Shown piece by piece: positions 45,099-54,902 of a stretch of 64,000 bases of DNA (its first letter is position 1; every line of letters starts with the position of its first letter). This DNA comes from Rhodoferax sp. (lineage in GTDB: Bacteria > Pseudomonadota > Gammaproteobacteria > Burkholderiales > Burkholderiaceae_C). The position numbers and the translations under genes were made by a program. A model generated the notes under the pieces. That model did no database searches. It was not told the origin of the DNA and worked only from the letters and a program-made list of their open reading frames with translations. The stretch is taken from the NCBI RefSeq assembly GCF_028689295.1, contig NZ_JAQTWL010000007.1:62001-126000 (forward strand), written 5' to 3'.

Positions 45099-46016
45099 TT
45101 ATTCTATGTTTTGCACCTGTTCGCGCATCTGCTCGATCAGCACCTTCATGTCCACCGAGATGTGCGTGAGTTCCAGTGCCGCCGATTTGGAACCCAGCGT
45201 GTTGGCCTCGCGGTGCAGTTCCTGAATCAGAAAGTCGAGCCGCTTGCCAATTTCGCCCCCCTTGGCGATCAGCCGCTCCAGTTCATCCAGATGCGAGCTC
45301 AAGCGAGTCAGTTCCTCGGCCACATCAATGCGAATGGCAAACGCGGTGGCCTCGGCCAGCGCCCGGTCTTGCGCGGCTTCGGGCAACGAACCGCCTTCGA
45401 CCAGTCCCATGGCATCGCGCCAGCGGTCCAGGAAACGCTGGCGCTGCTGCGCCACCAATTGCGGCACCAGCGGCTCGGCTTGCGCCGCCAGGCTGCGCAA
45501 TTGCACCATGCGGTCCTGCAGCATCAGGGCAAGCCGGGCGCCCTCGCGTTCACGCGCCGCCAGCAGCGCCGCCAGCACCTGCTCGGCCAGCGCCATCAAC
45601 TCAGCCTGCCAATCCTGCTCGGTCACCGCGCCACCCGCCGTCAGGCGAATCACATCGGCCACGCTCAAGGGCGTGGCCAGCGGCAACCAGGCCTTGACGC
45701 TGTCCTGGATCGTGTTGAGGCGTTGCAGCAACCGCGCGGAAGGCTCGGTCACCAAGCTGGCCGCATGGCTTTCGAGGACGGCGCGCACTTCGACCTTGCC
45801 GCGCTTGAGGCGGTGCACGAGCAACTCGCGCAAGGCCGGCTCGAAGCCGCGCAATTCATCGCTCAGCTTGAAGGTCAAATCGAGATAACGACTGTTCACC
45901 GAGCGGATTTCAAGACCCAGCCGCGCGGCTGACGCTGCCGGGACGTCGGCCGCTGGGGAAGCCGCGGCGGGGTTGTGCTGGGCGCTGGCGTAACCCGTCA
46001 TGCTGTAAACTGACAT
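45099..46016 (-). CDS. YicC-family endoribonuclease
   Basis: The 305-residue protein begins [12 protein letters not shown], a YicC N-terminal signature, and has the conserved [22 protein letters not shown] and a C-terminal DUF1732 with [18 protein letters not shown] and the conserved [18 protein letters not shown]. YicC proteins are endoribonucleases that act on small RNAs and other transcripts in E. coli. It precedes gmk on the minus strand and is divergent from the kinase gene. Confidence 0.93.
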   Translation of the reverse strand: MSVYSMTGYASAQHNPAAASPAADVPAASAARLGLEIRSVNSRYLDLTFKLSDELRGFEPALRELLVHRLKRGKVEVRAVLESHAASLVTEPSARLLQRLNTIQDSVKAWLPLATPLSVADVIRLTAGGAVTEQDWQAELMALAEQVLAALLAAREREGARLALMLQDRMVQLRSLAAQAEPLVPQLVAQQRQRFLDRWRDAMGLVEGGSLPEAAQDRALAEATAFAIRIDVAEELTRLSSHLDELERLIAKGGEIGKRLDFLIQELHREANTLGSKSAALELTHISVDMKVLIEQMREQVQNIE

Positions 46017-46093
46017 ATCAATAATCTGTTGTGTTGAATGGTGTCAAGAATAACCCGGTTCCAGCGACAACCGATGTCCGTTCATTCGAAAAT

Positions 46094-47098
46094 ATGGCCA
46101 ACCCCAAACCCTCCTCGTTAATGCCAGGTACCCCGATCGGCGGTTACCGGGTGATCCGACGGGTCGCCGCTGGAGGTTTTGGCGTGGTCTATCTGGCTGC
46201 GGGGGACGATGGCCAGCAGGTCGCCATCAAGGAATATCTGCCGGCCTCGCTGGTCAGTCGCGCGCCGGGCCAGCTGCAGCCCCAGATATCACCTGAAAAG
46301 CTGTCGCTGTACCGGCTGGGTCTGAAAAGTTTTTTTGAAGAAGGGCGCTCGCTGGCGCAAATCTCCCATCCTTCGGTGGTCAGCGTGCTGAATTTTTTCC
46401 GGGAAAACGAAACCGTTTACATGGTGACCAACTTTCTGGAAGGCGCCAGTCTGCAAGATTTCATTGTGACTGCGCGCAATCTCAGACAAGCCAAGGTCTT
46501 TCGCGAATCCACCATCCGCTCGCTGTTCGATGAAGTTCTGCGCGGCTTGCGCATCGTCCACCAGCACAAAATGCTGCATCTCGACATCAAGCCTGCCAAT
46601 GTTTTCATCACCGACGACAACAAGGCCGTGCTGATCGACTTTGGCGCTGCGCGCGAAGTGCTGAGCAAAGAAGGCAACTTCATCCGCCCCATGTACACCC
46701 CCGGCTTTGCCGCGCCGGAGATGTACCGGCGCGACACCACCATGGGTCCCTGGACCGATATTTACGCGATCGGTGCGTGCATGTTTGCCTGTATGCACGG
46801 CTTCCCACCCAGCGATGCGCCGCAACGCGCGCCCGAAGACAAAACCCTCAACACCTTGAAGCGTTTGCAAGGTGTTTACTCGGACGACCTGCTTGAGATT
46901 GTGCATTGGTGCATGGAGCTGGATCCACAAAAGCGGCCGCAGACCGTCTTTGCCCTGCAAAAGGAATTGAACCGCACCGGGGCACGGCGTTACACCCAAC
47001 TGACGGTGGGCGACAAGGTCAAGCTTCAGTTTGACAGCGTCATGACCAGCACCAAAAAAACGGTCCTCATGGTCACGCAAATAGGCAAGAACTTCTGA
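46094..47098 (+). CDS. Serine/threonine protein kinase
   Basis: The 334-residue kinase has the glycine-rich loop VAAGGFGVVYLA (about residue 22), the ATP lysine in VAIKEYLP, the catalytic loop HLDIKPANVF and the DFGAARE metal motif. The catalytic Asp is preserved while the usual HRD reads HLD. There is no membrane anchor or PASTA domain. A PP2C phosphatase gene overlaps its stop codon by one base (TGATG), so the pair is a kinase/phosphatase module. The ATG at 46094 was chosen over GTG 46031. Confidence 0.88.
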   Translation: MANPKPSSLMPGTPIGGYRVIRRVAAGGFGVVYLAAGDDGQQVAIKEYLPASLVSRAPGQLQPQISPEKLSLYRLGLKSFFEEGRSLAQISHPSVVSVLNFFRENETVYMVTNFLEGASLQDFIVTARNLRQAKVFRESTIRSLFDEVLRGLRIVHQHKMLHLDIKPANVFITDDNKAVLIDFGAAREVLSKEGNFIRPMYTPGFAAPEMYRRDTTMGPWTDIYAIGACMFACMHGFPPSDAPQRAPEDKTLNTLKRLQGVYSDDLLEIVHWCMELDPQKRPQTVFALQKELNRTGARRYTQLTVGDKVKLQFDSVMTSTKKTVLMVTQIGKNF

Positions 47099-47916
47099 TG
47101 AGGTTTTCTGTCTTCCAGACGAGTCGCCAAGGGGGCCGCAAGGCCAACGAAGACCGCATGGGTTATTGCTACACCCGTGACAGCGCCGTGCTGATGCTGG
47201 CCGATGGTCTGGGCGGACACCCCGAGGGCGAAGTGGCTGCTTTTTTGGCGATTGAAACCGTGGCCGCCATGTTTCAAAAAATGGCCCAACCCGAACTGGA
47301 TGATGTGGCCGAGTTTCTGGGCGACGCCGTGATGGCGGCGCATTTGCGGATTCTCAACTACGCGACGGACAAACGCATGAGTGATTCACCGCGTACCACC
47401 CTTGTGGTGGCGGTCATCCAGTCCGGCCGGGTCAGTTGGGTCCATTGTGGCGACTCCCGGCTTTATATGGTGCGCCAACAGCAACTGCTGGCCCGCACCC
47501 AGGATCATTCTTTTGTTGAACGCAGTCGCGGCCTTCCGGACACTGCCCACGCCGAGCACAACCGCAATGTTCTGTTCACCTGCCTGGGCTCGCCCGTCAA
47601 GCCCATCTACAGCCTGGCCATGCCCGTGGCTTTGCAGCCAGGCGACAAACTCATGCTCTGCTCTGATGGCTTGTGGTCCAGCCTGCCCGAACAGGACATC
47701 GTCAGCGAGCTGAGTCAAAAAACGGTGGAACACGCGGTGCCCGACCTGGTTGATCAGGCGCTTCTCAAGGCTGGACCGCACAGCGACAACGTCACCTGTC
47801 TGGCACTCGCCTGGCAAACGCCGAATTATGCGGAACCCGGGCAGGGTGACATCGCCAACGTATCGATCCAGGAGGTCGATTTACTTCTAGCCGACGACAA
47901 CGATCGAAGTAACTGA
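47098..47916 (+). CDS. PP2C-family protein phosphatase
   Basis: The 272-residue phosphatase has PP2C motifs: RKANEDRMGY, LADGLGGHPEGEVAA with metal-binding aspartate, WVHCGDSRLYMVR and CSDGLWSSLPEQD near residue 185. It should reverse the activity of the adjacent Ser/Thr kinase. The last 30 residues are hydrophilic and not family-conserved. It overlaps the kinase gene and precedes rph after about 40 bases. Confidence 0.9.
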   Translation: MRFSVFQTSRQGGRKANEDRMGYCYTRDSAVLMLADGLGGHPEGEVAAFLAIETVAAMFQKMAQPELDDVAEFLGDAVMAAHLRILNYATDKRMSDSPRTTLVVAVIQSGRVSWVHCGDSRLYMVRQQQLLARTQDHSFVERSRGLPDTAHAEHNRNVLFTCLGSPVKPIYSLAMPVALQPGDKLMLCSDGLWSSLPEQDIVSELSQKTVEHAVPDLVDQALLKAGPHSDNVTCLALAWQTPNYAEPGQGDIANVSIQEVDLLLADDNDRSN

Positions 47917-47955
47917 AGCACAGGTCCCGACGACCGAACAATTTGAGCCCCTGAC

Positions 47956-48696
47956 ATGACCGCTTATGCAAGAACAGGCGCACGCGCCGCCAACGCCCTG
48001 CGCCCGGTGACCCTCACCCGCAACTACACCCGCCACGCCGAAGGTTCGGTGCTGATCGAGTTTGGCCACACCAAAGTGCTGTGCAACGCCTCGGTGCTCG
48101 ACAAGGTGCCGCCACATCAAAAGGGCAGCGGCCAGGGCTGGGTCACCGCCGAATACGGCATGCTGCCGCGCGCCACCCACAGCCGAAGCGACCGCGAAGC
48201 CGCGCGCGGCAAGCAGACCGGCCGCACCCAGGAAATCCAGCGCCTGATCGGCCGCGCCCTGCGCTCGGTGTTCGACCTGACTGTGCTGGGCGAGCGCACG
48301 CTGCACCTCGATTGCGACGTGATCCAGGCCGATGGCGGCACTCGCACGGCCGCCATCACCGGCGCTTTTGTGGCGGCGCAAGACGCGGTCAACGGCTTGC
48401 TGGCGCAAGGCAAACTGAGCCAGTCGCCAATCCGTGAAGCGGTGGCAGCCATCTCGGTCGGCATTGTGCAGGGCACGCCGCTGCTCGACCTGGAATACAC
48501 CGAAGACGCGGCCTGCGACACCGACATGAACGTGGTCATGACGGCCAGCGGCCATTACGTGGAAGTGCAGGGCACTGCCGAAGGCGCCGCCTTCAGCCGC
48601 GTCGAGATGGATGCGTTGTTGGCGCTGGCCGACCAGGGCATTCGTGAGCTGATCCAAATGCAACAGGCGGCGCTCGCCCGGCCGTCGCGGTCATGA
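47956..48696 (+). CDS. rph: Ribonuclease PH
   Basis: RNase PH trims the 3' ends of tRNA precursors using phosphate. The 246-residue protein has [32 protein letters not shown] and a long conserved run [20 protein letters not shown], all as in E. coli RNase PH. It overlaps rdgB by four bases. Confidence 0.96.
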   Translation: MTAYARTGARAANALRPVTLTRNYTRHAEGSVLIEFGHTKVLCNASVLDKVPPHQKGSGQGWVTAEYGMLPRATHSRSDREAARGKQTGRTQEIQRLIGRALRSVFDLTVLGERTLHLDCDVIQADGGTRTAAITGAFVAAQDAVNGLLAQGKLSQSPIREAVAAISVGIVQGTPLLDLEYTEDAACDTDMNVVMTASGHYVEVQGTAEGAAFSRVEMDALLALADQGIRELIQMQQAALARPSRS

Positions 48697-49292
48697 AACT
48701 GGTCTTGGCCTCCAACAACTCCGGCAAGCTGGCCGAACTGCAGGCCATGTTTGCGCCCTTGGGTTTTGAACTGGTGCCTCAAGGCCAGCTTGGCATTGCC
48801 GAGGCAGAAGAGCCGTTTCACACCTTCATCGAGAATGCGCTCGCCAAGGCGCGGCACGCCGCCCGGCTCAGCGGCCTGCCCGCCATGGCCGACGACGCCG
48901 GCCTGTGCGTCGATGCCTTTGGCGGCTTGCCGGGTGTGCAAACCGCTTTTTATGCCACCCAATTCGGCTACCCCAAGGGCGACGACAACAACGTGCGCGC
49001 CCTGCTGGAGCAGATGCAAGATATCGACAACCGGCGCGCAGCGCTGGTCAGCACGCTGGTGGCGCTACGCTCGCCCGATGACCCCGAGCCGCTGGTGGCG
49101 GTGGGAAGGGTGGTCGGCGAAATTGCCCGCGAACCGGTGGGTTCCAATGGTTTTGGTTTCGACCCGGTGATGTTCATCCCGGAGTTTGGTTTGACTTTTG
49201 CCCAGCTGCCGGTTGAAATCAAAAACGCGAACAGTCACCGGGGGCGGGCCGCGTCTGCCATGGTGGCGTTGATGCGTGAGCGCTGGCTGTGA
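48693..49292 (+). CDS. rdgB: Non-canonical purine NTP pyrophosphatase (XTP/dITP diphosphatase)
   Basis: The 199-residue Ham1-type enzyme removes dITP and XTP from the nucleotide pool. It starts [15 protein letters not shown], and has [22 protein letters not shown] with the metal-binding aspartates and [17 protein letters not shown]. It overlaps rph upstream (ATGA) and hemW downstream. Confidence 0.96.
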   Translation: MKLVLASNNSGKLAELQAMFAPLGFELVPQGQLGIAEAEEPFHTFIENALAKARHAARLSGLPAMADDAGLCVDAFGGLPGVQTAFYATQFGYPKGDDNNVRALLEQMQDIDNRRAALVSTLVALRSPDDPEPLVAVGRVVGEIAREPVGSNGFGFDPVMFIPEFGLTFAQLPVEIKNANSHRGRAASAMVALMRERWL

Positions 49293-49366
49293 AGGGTCAA
49301 AAACCTGAGCCATTGGTAGCTGAACCCGCGAGGCAGGCCCTTTGGGCGGCTTCCTCAAGCTCCACC

Positions 49367-50608
49367 ATGATCCCGATCCAGCAAGAAGCCACCTTCACGG
49401 ATACACCTGTCTCGACACGCGACATCCAGCACTACATGCGCCCCGGCACGCTGCAACTCGGCAGCCTGCCACCCTTGTCGTTGTATATGCACCTGCCCTG
49501 GTGTCTCAAAAAATGTCCTTATTGCGATTTCAACTCGCATGAAATGCGCGCTGCCGATCTGCCCGAGCAAGCCTACATCGATGCCCTGATGGCCGACCTG
49601 GAAGCCGCGCTGCCGCTGATCTGGGGCCGCAGCGTGCAAACCGTGTTCATGGGCGGCGGCACGCCCAGCCTGTTCTCGCCGCAAGCCATCGATCAGCTGC
49701 TGGCGGGCATAAGGGCACGCGTGAGACTTGCCCCAAACGCAGAGATCACGCTGGAAGCCAACCCCGGCACCTTCGAGAAAGACCGCTTCAAGGCCTACCG
49801 TGCCGCCGGTGTCACGCGCCTGTCGGTGGGTGTGCAAAGCTTCAACGACGATTTTTTGCGCGTGCTGGGCCGGGTCCATGACCGCGCCCAAGCCATCGCG
49901 GCGGTCGAGGAGGCGGCGCATGCGTTTGACACTTTTAATCTGGACCTGATGTACGCACTGCCCGGCCAGACGCTTGACCAGTTGCGCGCAGACGTTGAAA
50001 CCGCGCTGGCACTGGTGCCCCGGCACCTGTCGATTTACCACCTCACCATCGAGCCCAACACCTACTTTGCAAAATTCCCGCCGGCCGCCGTGGACGGCGA
50101 CCTGGCCGCCGACATGCTGGACCTGATCACTGACCTGACAGGCGCTGCGGGGCTGCAACGCTACGAAGTCTCGGCCTATGCCCTGCCTGGCCACGCCAGT
50201 GCGCACAACCTGAACTATTGGCAGTTTGGCGACTATCTGGGCATTGGCGCTGGTGCCCACAGCAAGCTCAGCTTTGCCCACCGGGTGGTGCGCCAGGTGC
50301 GCGCCCGCAACCCGGCGCTCTACATGACGCAGGCCGTGGCAGGGCAGTGCGTGGTGCAGGACATGGATGTCAAACGGTTTGAACTGCCATTTGAGTTCAT
50401 GCTCAACGCGCTACGACTGGCGAGTGGATTCGATGTCAGCCTGTTTGCCGAACGCACCGGCATGCCGCTGTCGGCGCTCCAAGCCGGGCTGGACCAGGCG
50501 CAGGCGCAAGGCCTGCTCGATGTGCAAGGCACGCGCATCCAACCCAGCGTGCGCGGTTTTGACTTTTTGAACGATTTGCAGGCGATTTTTTTGCCCTCTG
50601 CACGCTGA
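49367..50608 (+). CDS. hemW: Heme chaperone HemW (radical SAM)
   Basis: HemW binds heme and delivers it to respiratory enzymes; it was formerly annotated as coproporphyrinogen III oxidase. The 413-residue protein has the radical-SAM cluster motif CLKKCPYCDFNSH (three cysteines, then the HemW-type Phe), MGGGTPSLFSP and GVQSFNDDFLRVLGR. The last segment has the HemW C-terminal domain. A GTG start at 49289 overlapping rdgB is also possible and would add 26 residues. Confidence 0.94.
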   Translation: MIPIQQEATFTDTPVSTRDIQHYMRPGTLQLGSLPPLSLYMHLPWCLKKCPYCDFNSHEMRAADLPEQAYIDALMADLEAALPLIWGRSVQTVFMGGGTPSLFSPQAIDQLLAGIRARVRLAPNAEITLEANPGTFEKDRFKAYRAAGVTRLSVGVQSFNDDFLRVLGRVHDRAQAIAAVEEAAHAFDTFNLDLMYALPGQTLDQLRADVETALALVPRHLSIYHLTIEPNTYFAKFPPAAVDGDLAADMLDLITDLTGAAGLQRYEVSAYALPGHASAHNLNYWQFGDYLGIGAGAHSKLSFAHRVVRQVRARNPALYMTQAVAGQCVVQDMDVKRFELPFEFMLNALRLASGFDVSLFAERTGMPLSALQAGLDQAQAQGLLDVQGTRIQPSVRGFDFLNDLQAIFLPSAR

Positions 50609-50618
50609 TGCCAACTGC

Positions 50619-51035
50619 CTATTCGGGCTTGCTGCAGGCTTTCAGCAGTGTGACGCCGCCGTCTGAGGCCAACCAGTCGGACAGCGGCTGGCAGCGTGCC
50701 TGCACGCACACCTCGTAATCGGGGGTGAACTCCGAGCGGGTCAGGCGCAACTCAGGCGGGTTGGTGAACGTTGGGGTGTATTGGTACCAGCCCTGGCGCA
50801 ACACCGCATCGGGCGGCGGCTCCATGCCGGCAGCCGATCCGCGCACCCGGGCTTGCACCGCGTGCAGCACCGGCTGCCCACGCACAGCGTCGACCCGCAC
50901 CGCGTAGTCTTCTTCCCAGCGCACTTTTTCGATCGAATGGGTCCAGGCCAGCGTGAACTCGGTCACCGGAAAAAACACGGCGGGTGCCCCTTGCAGCGCG
51001 GCAGCCAGGCTCAGGCAGATGCCCAGGGCGCTCAA
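50619..51035 (-). CDS. DUF1850 protein, TAXI-TRAP transporter accessory
   Basis: The 138-residue product has a signal-like N-terminus and a DUF1850 domain with FTLAWTHSIEKVRWEEDYAV and GWYQYTPTF. DUF1850 genes are regularly next to TAXI-type TRAP transporters, as here (18 bases after the permease gene). The function is unknown; a periplasmic partner for the transporter is inferred. Confidence 0.85.
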   Translation of the reverse strand: MSALGICLSLAAALQGAPAVFFPVTEFTLAWTHSIEKVRWEEDYAVRVDAVRGQPVLHAVQARVRGSAAGMEPPPDAVLRQGWYQYTPTFTNPPELRLTRSEFTPDYEVCVQARCQPLSDWLASDGGVTLLKACSKPE

Positions 51036-51053
51036 TTGCCAATCCTCAACCCG

Positions 51054-53072
51054 TCACTTAGAAGCGCGGCTGCGCCAGACATGCCAGACAACAAAAACGG
51101 CAATCAACCCCAGGCCCAGTTCGTCCGTGAAGGGCAACGCCGCCACCAGCAGACTGGCCGCCAGAATGGCGACCACGCGCTCCGTCCAGTTCAGTGGCGT
51201 GATCAAAAAGCCGATGGCGCCCGCGCCCCACATGGCAATTGCCACCAGCGCTTTAAGCACAATCCAGGTCGTGTCCAGCCAATCTCCGCTTTGCAGCATC
51301 AGCGCCGGGCTATAGACCGCCATGAACGGCACGATGAAACCCGCAATGGCCACCCGCAGCGCCTGGATGCTGATGGCCAGGCCACTGACCCCCGCAATCG
51401 GCGCTGCGGCAAAAGCAGCCAGCGCCACCGGCGGCGTCAGGTCGGCCATGATGCCAAAGTAAAAGACGAACATGTGCGACACCAGCAGCGGCACGCCCAG
51501 CTTCAGCAGCACTGGTGCCGCCAACGAGCTGGTGATGATGTAGTTGGGAATGGTCGGAATGCCCATGCCCAGCACCAGGCAGATCACCATGGTCAGCAGC
51601 AACGCCAGAAACAGGCTGTCCTCGCCCACCGCGATGATGCGCCCGCCCAGCTCGGCTGCCACACCCGTCAGGTTGATCATGCCGATGATGACGCCCACCA
51701 GGGCGCAGGCAATGGCCACCGGCAGTGCATGGCGCGCACCATCGACCATGGCCTGAATCGCCAGCGTGCGGGCATCGGCACCCACGCGCCGGATCAGGGT
51801 GAAGGCCACCAGCAGCGCCACCACGACAAAAAACGTGCCGACGCCGAACTGGAAGAAACCGGCGCAGGCCAGCCCCAGCAACGCCCAGAACAGGCCGCGC
51901 AAGGCCAGGTTGCTGACCCCGGTCATCACCGCTGCGCCAAATATCAGCACCACGGTGAGCGCCAGCCCCACGGTGCCGGAAAACAGCGGCGTGTAGCCCG
52001 AAAACAGCAGCAACACCAAGCCCATCAGCGGCAGCAGCAGGTACCAGCGCAGTCGCACAGCCGTCCACGGGTTGGGGCATTGGTCTTTGGGCAAGCCGTT
52101 GAGCCCCTTGCGGCCCGCTTCCAGGTGCACCATCCAGAACGCGGTGATGAAGTACAGGATAGCCGGGATCAGCGCGGCCTTGACGATCGCAACATAGGGC
52201 ACGTTGATGGTCTCGGCCATGATGAAAGCCACTGCACCCATCACCGGCGGCATGATCTGGCCGCCCATGCTGCTGGTGGCCTCGACGCCACCTGCAAAGG
52301 CCGGGCTGTAGCCAAAGCGCTTCATCAGCGGAATGGTGAACTGGCCCGTGGTGACCACATTGGCGACACCCGAGCCATTGATGGTGCCCATCAAGCCTGA
52401 CGAGATCACGGCCACCTTGGCCGGGCCGCCGCGGGTGTGGCCGACCATGCCCATGGCAAAGTCGTTGAACAGGTTGATCATGCCGGCCTGCTCCAGGAAA
52501 GCGCCAAACAGGATGAACAGAAAAATGTAGGAGGACGATACATAGGTTGGCGTGCCATAAATGCCCTCGGTGCCAAAACCCAGCGTGCTGACGATCTGGT
52601 CCACGCCAAAACCCCGGTGCGCCAGGGCACCCGGCAGGTGCTGGCCAAACAGGCCGTAGAGCAGAAATACTGCGCAAATGATAGGCAGGCCCCAACCCAT
52701 GACGCGCCGAGCGGCTTCGAACACCAACGCCACGGTGACCACGCCGATCACCCAGTCCATGGGAATGAGCTCACCGGCACGCTGCGTCAGGTCGGCCTCG
52801 AACACCCAGTGGTAAAGGCTGAAGACAAAGCCCGTGAGGCCCAGCAGCCAGCCCAAAAGCTGGCCCTTGCCCGCATGGCGGGTGCTGTCGGCAAAAGGCG
52901 GATACAGCGCAAAGATCAGCAGCAGCACAAAACCCACATGCACCGCGCGCACCACCTGGCTCGACAAGGGGCTGAACGCCGCCGTGATGAGCTGGAAGCT
53001 GGAAAACAGCAGCGCGACCCAAAAGATGGCACCGCTCAGCGTTTTGGTTTGGGGTTCGTGGTCATCACTCAT
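51054..53072 (-). CDS. TRAP transporter fused permease (4TM + 12TM)
   Basis: The 672-residue inner-membrane protein has about 16-18 hydrophobic segments joining the small (DctQ-like) and large (DctM-like) subunits of a TRAP transporter. The conserved GSGVANVVTTGQFTIPLMKRFG and EATSSMGGQIMPPVMGAVAFIMAE segments of the DctM part are seen. It works with the TAXI substrate-binding protein encoded upstream. The ATG at 53072 was taken; ATG 53078 is possible. The substrate is unknown; TAXI partners take up organic acids or amino acids. Confidence 0.92.
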   Translation of the reverse strand: MSDDHEPQTKTLSGAIFWVALLFSSFQLITAAFSPLSSQVVRAVHVGFVLLLIFALYPPFADSTRHAGKGQLLGWLLGLTGFVFSLYHWVFEADLTQRAGELIPMDWVIGVVTVALVFEAARRVMGWGLPIICAVFLLYGLFGQHLPGALAHRGFGVDQIVSTLGFGTEGIYGTPTYVSSSYIFLFILFGAFLEQAGMINLFNDFAMGMVGHTRGGPAKVAVISSGLMGTINGSGVANVVTTGQFTIPLMKRFGYSPAFAGGVEATSSMGGQIMPPVMGAVAFIMAETINVPYVAIVKAALIPAILYFITAFWMVHLEAGRKGLNGLPKDQCPNPWTAVRLRWYLLLPLMGLVLLLFSGYTPLFSGTVGLALTVVLIFGAAVMTGVSNLALRGLFWALLGLACAGFFQFGVGTFFVVVALLVAFTLIRRVGADARTLAIQAMVDGARHALPVAIACALVGVIIGMINLTGVAAELGGRIIAVGEDSLFLALLLTMVICLVLGMGIPTIPNYIITSSLAAPVLLKLGVPLLVSHMFVFYFGIMADLTPPVALAAFAAAPIAGVSGLAISIQALRVAIAGFIVPFMAVYSPALMLQSGDWLDTTWIVLKALVAIAMWGAGAIGFLITPLNWTERVVAILAASLLVAALPFTDELGLGLIAVFVVWHVWRSRASK

Positions 53073-53093
53073 GGGCATCTCGCAGACATCTGA

Positions 53094-53121
53094 AACAAAA
53101 ACGGCCCCGACAGCGGGGCCG
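53094..53121 (-). terminator. Terminator between the TAXI and TRAP permease genes
   Basis: GGCCCCG and CGGGGCC form a strong hairpin, with a run of A residues on its left, so that a T-run follows it on the minus strand. It would attenuate transcription from the TAXI gene into the permease gene, as expected when more binding protein than permease is needed. Confidence 0.75.
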
Positions 53122-53139
53122 CAGCAGGGCACAACTCGT

Positions 53140-54099
53140 TTACTTGATCAGGCCCACTTCCTTGTAGTATTTGGCAGCACCAGGGTGCAGTGGCACCGGC
53201 ATGCCTTTGACGGCGTTTTCGCGCTTGATGGCCTTGGCCGCATTGTGCGCCGCATACAGCGTGTCGATGTTGTCGTACATGGTCTTGGCCATCTGGTAGG
53301 CCAGCTCGTCGGAGACGCCCGAGTGCGTCACCAGAAAGTTGGGGATGGCGGCGGTGGCGATGTCTGCCGTTTGGCCGGCATAGGTGTTGGCCGGGATGAC
53401 GGCAACCTGGTAGGCGGCATCGCCCACCTTGCCGACCACATCGGCCGGCACCGGCACCACGACGATCTTGACCGAGGTAGCCAGGTCGCGGATCGAGGCC
53501 ACGCCCAGACCAGCAGACTGCAGCGTGGCATCGAGTTGGCGATTCTTCATCAGCTCGACCGATTCGCCAAACGGCAAATACTCGACCTTGCCGAGGTCGG
53601 CGTAGCTCAGGCCGGCGGCCTTCAGGATGGCGCGGGCGTTGAGCTCGGTGCCTGATTTGGCGGCGCCCACCGAGATGCGTTTGCCCTTGAGGTCGGCCAG
53701 GGTGGTGATGCCCGAGTCGGCATTGGCCACGATCTGGATGTAGTTGTTGTAGGTGGCCGACAGGCCGCGCAGCTTGTCGAGCTTGGTCTTGAAGCCGGCC
53801 TCGGCGTCGCCTTTCCAGGCATCCGACACGGAATCGGCCAAGGCCAGCGCCAATTCACCGCGACCAGCTTGCAGCAGGTTGAGGTTTTCGGCTGAGGCCT
53901 TGGTGACCTGCGCGGTGGAACGCGTGTTGGGGATGGCTTTGGCATAAATTTGCGACAAGGCCACGCCCAGCGGGTAATAGACGCCGCTTTGGCCACCCGT
54001 GAGCACATTGACAAATTGCTGTTGCTGGGCCAGCGCGGCGCTGCTGATGAGGGCGGCGCCCAGAGTCAGGGCGAGGCCGATTTTTTTGATAAGAAGCAT
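53140..54099 (-). CDS. TAXI-family TRAP transporter solute-binding protein
   Basis: The 319-residue periplasmic protein has a signal peptide (LLIKKIGLALTLGAALISSAALAQ). The TAXI domain includes VLTGGQSGVYYPLGVALSQIY and, further on, LADLKGKRISVGAAKSGTELNARAIL. It binds the substrate and delivers it to the fused TRAP permease. ATG 54099 is chosen because the longer frame adds 22 residues before the signal peptide. The substrate is unknown. Confidence 0.9.
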   Translation of the reverse strand: MLLIKKIGLALTLGAALISSAALAQQQQFVNVLTGGQSGVYYPLGVALSQIYAKAIPNTRSTAQVTKASAENLNLLQAGRGELALALADSVSDAWKGDAEAGFKTKLDKLRGLSATYNNYIQIVANADSGITTLADLKGKRISVGAAKSGTELNARAILKAAGLSYADLGKVEYLPFGESVELMKNRQLDATLQSAGLGVASIRDLATSVKIVVVPVPADVVGKVGDAAYQVAVIPANTYAGQTADIATAAIPNFLVTHSGVSDELAYQMAKTMYDNIDTLYAAHNAAKAIKRENAVKGMPVPLHPGAAKYYKEVGLIK

Positions 54100-54338
54100 G
54101 GGGATCAATCTCCAGTCAGTAAGGTTTGAAACGACAAATATGAGCAAGACGTGATTATTGGTCAACTCGCCCGACTTGTGTGCTGGTGTTTTCCCCAGAA
54201 AACAGACTTATTCCATCGACTTGGTGTCCAGCAGACCCGTCGATGCAAATCAAGTACGATTCCATATCCGGAGCGACAGCCTGACTGCCGTTTCACCGAT
54301 TTCCGCTTCCTTGAGCCAACCATTTCCAGGAGACTTTC

Positions 54339-54896
54339 ATGCACGCCACTGCCTTGTCCACCTTCCGATTTCCAGCGAACACCTGCATTCCGCAAGCGCA
54401 GCCCAAAGCGCATGGCACGGTGACAGAACATTCGCCCGGCACCGAGGTCATGACTGACCTGGCCAGCGTCAAGGCGGCCACGATCGATCCGCACATCTCG
54501 CTGGACCAGGCCGAGCAGGCCATGATCCATCAGGGCGTGCGCTCGCTGTTCGTGGTGAGCGGTTTCCCGTGCGTGGACGGCCTGATCACGCTGGCTGACA
54601 TGGCCGGCGAAAGACCGATGCGATTGGTCAACGAGCGCCACATCCGGCGGCAGGATCTGTCGGTGGCCGATGTCATGATACCGCTCTCGAAGCTGGACGC
54701 GCTCGACTACGATGAACTCAAGTCGAGCACCGTGGCCCAGGTGATTGCCACCTTCAAAAAACTCAAGCACAGCCACCTGCTGGTGGTGCAAGCAGCCACC
54801 GCACAAGGCCCGGCGCGCATCCGCGGCGTGATCTCGCTGACCCAGCTGGAGCGGCAATTGGGCCGGTCTTTGCCGGAGGCCATGCCACGTCCCTGA
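54339..54896 (+). CDS. CBS-domain protein
   Basis: This 185-residue protein contains a pair of CBS motifs: PHISLDQAEQAMIHQGVRSLFVV with LITLADM, then VMIPLSKLDALDYDEL and SHLLVV with IRGVISLTQLERQLGR. CBS pairs bind adenosine-containing ligands. There is no catalytic domain. It precedes proA by six bases, so they are probably co-transcribed. About 240 bases upstream are free of clear genes. Confidence 0.88.
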   Translation: MHATALSTFRFPANTCIPQAQPKAHGTVTEHSPGTEVMTDLASVKAATIDPHISLDQAEQAMIHQGVRSLFVVSGFPCVDGLITLADMAGERPMRLVNERHIRRQDLSVADVMIPLSKLDALDYDELKSSTVAQVIATFKKLKHSHLLVVQAATAQGPARIRGVISLTQLERQLGRSLPEAMPRP

Positions 54897-54902
54897 ACCA
54901 TC

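Noticed and set aside
50781-52400. Plus-strand frame of 539 codons rich in His and Gln
   Set aside because: It is opposite DUF1850 and the TRAP permease; composition is typical of reading a membrane-protein gene backwards.
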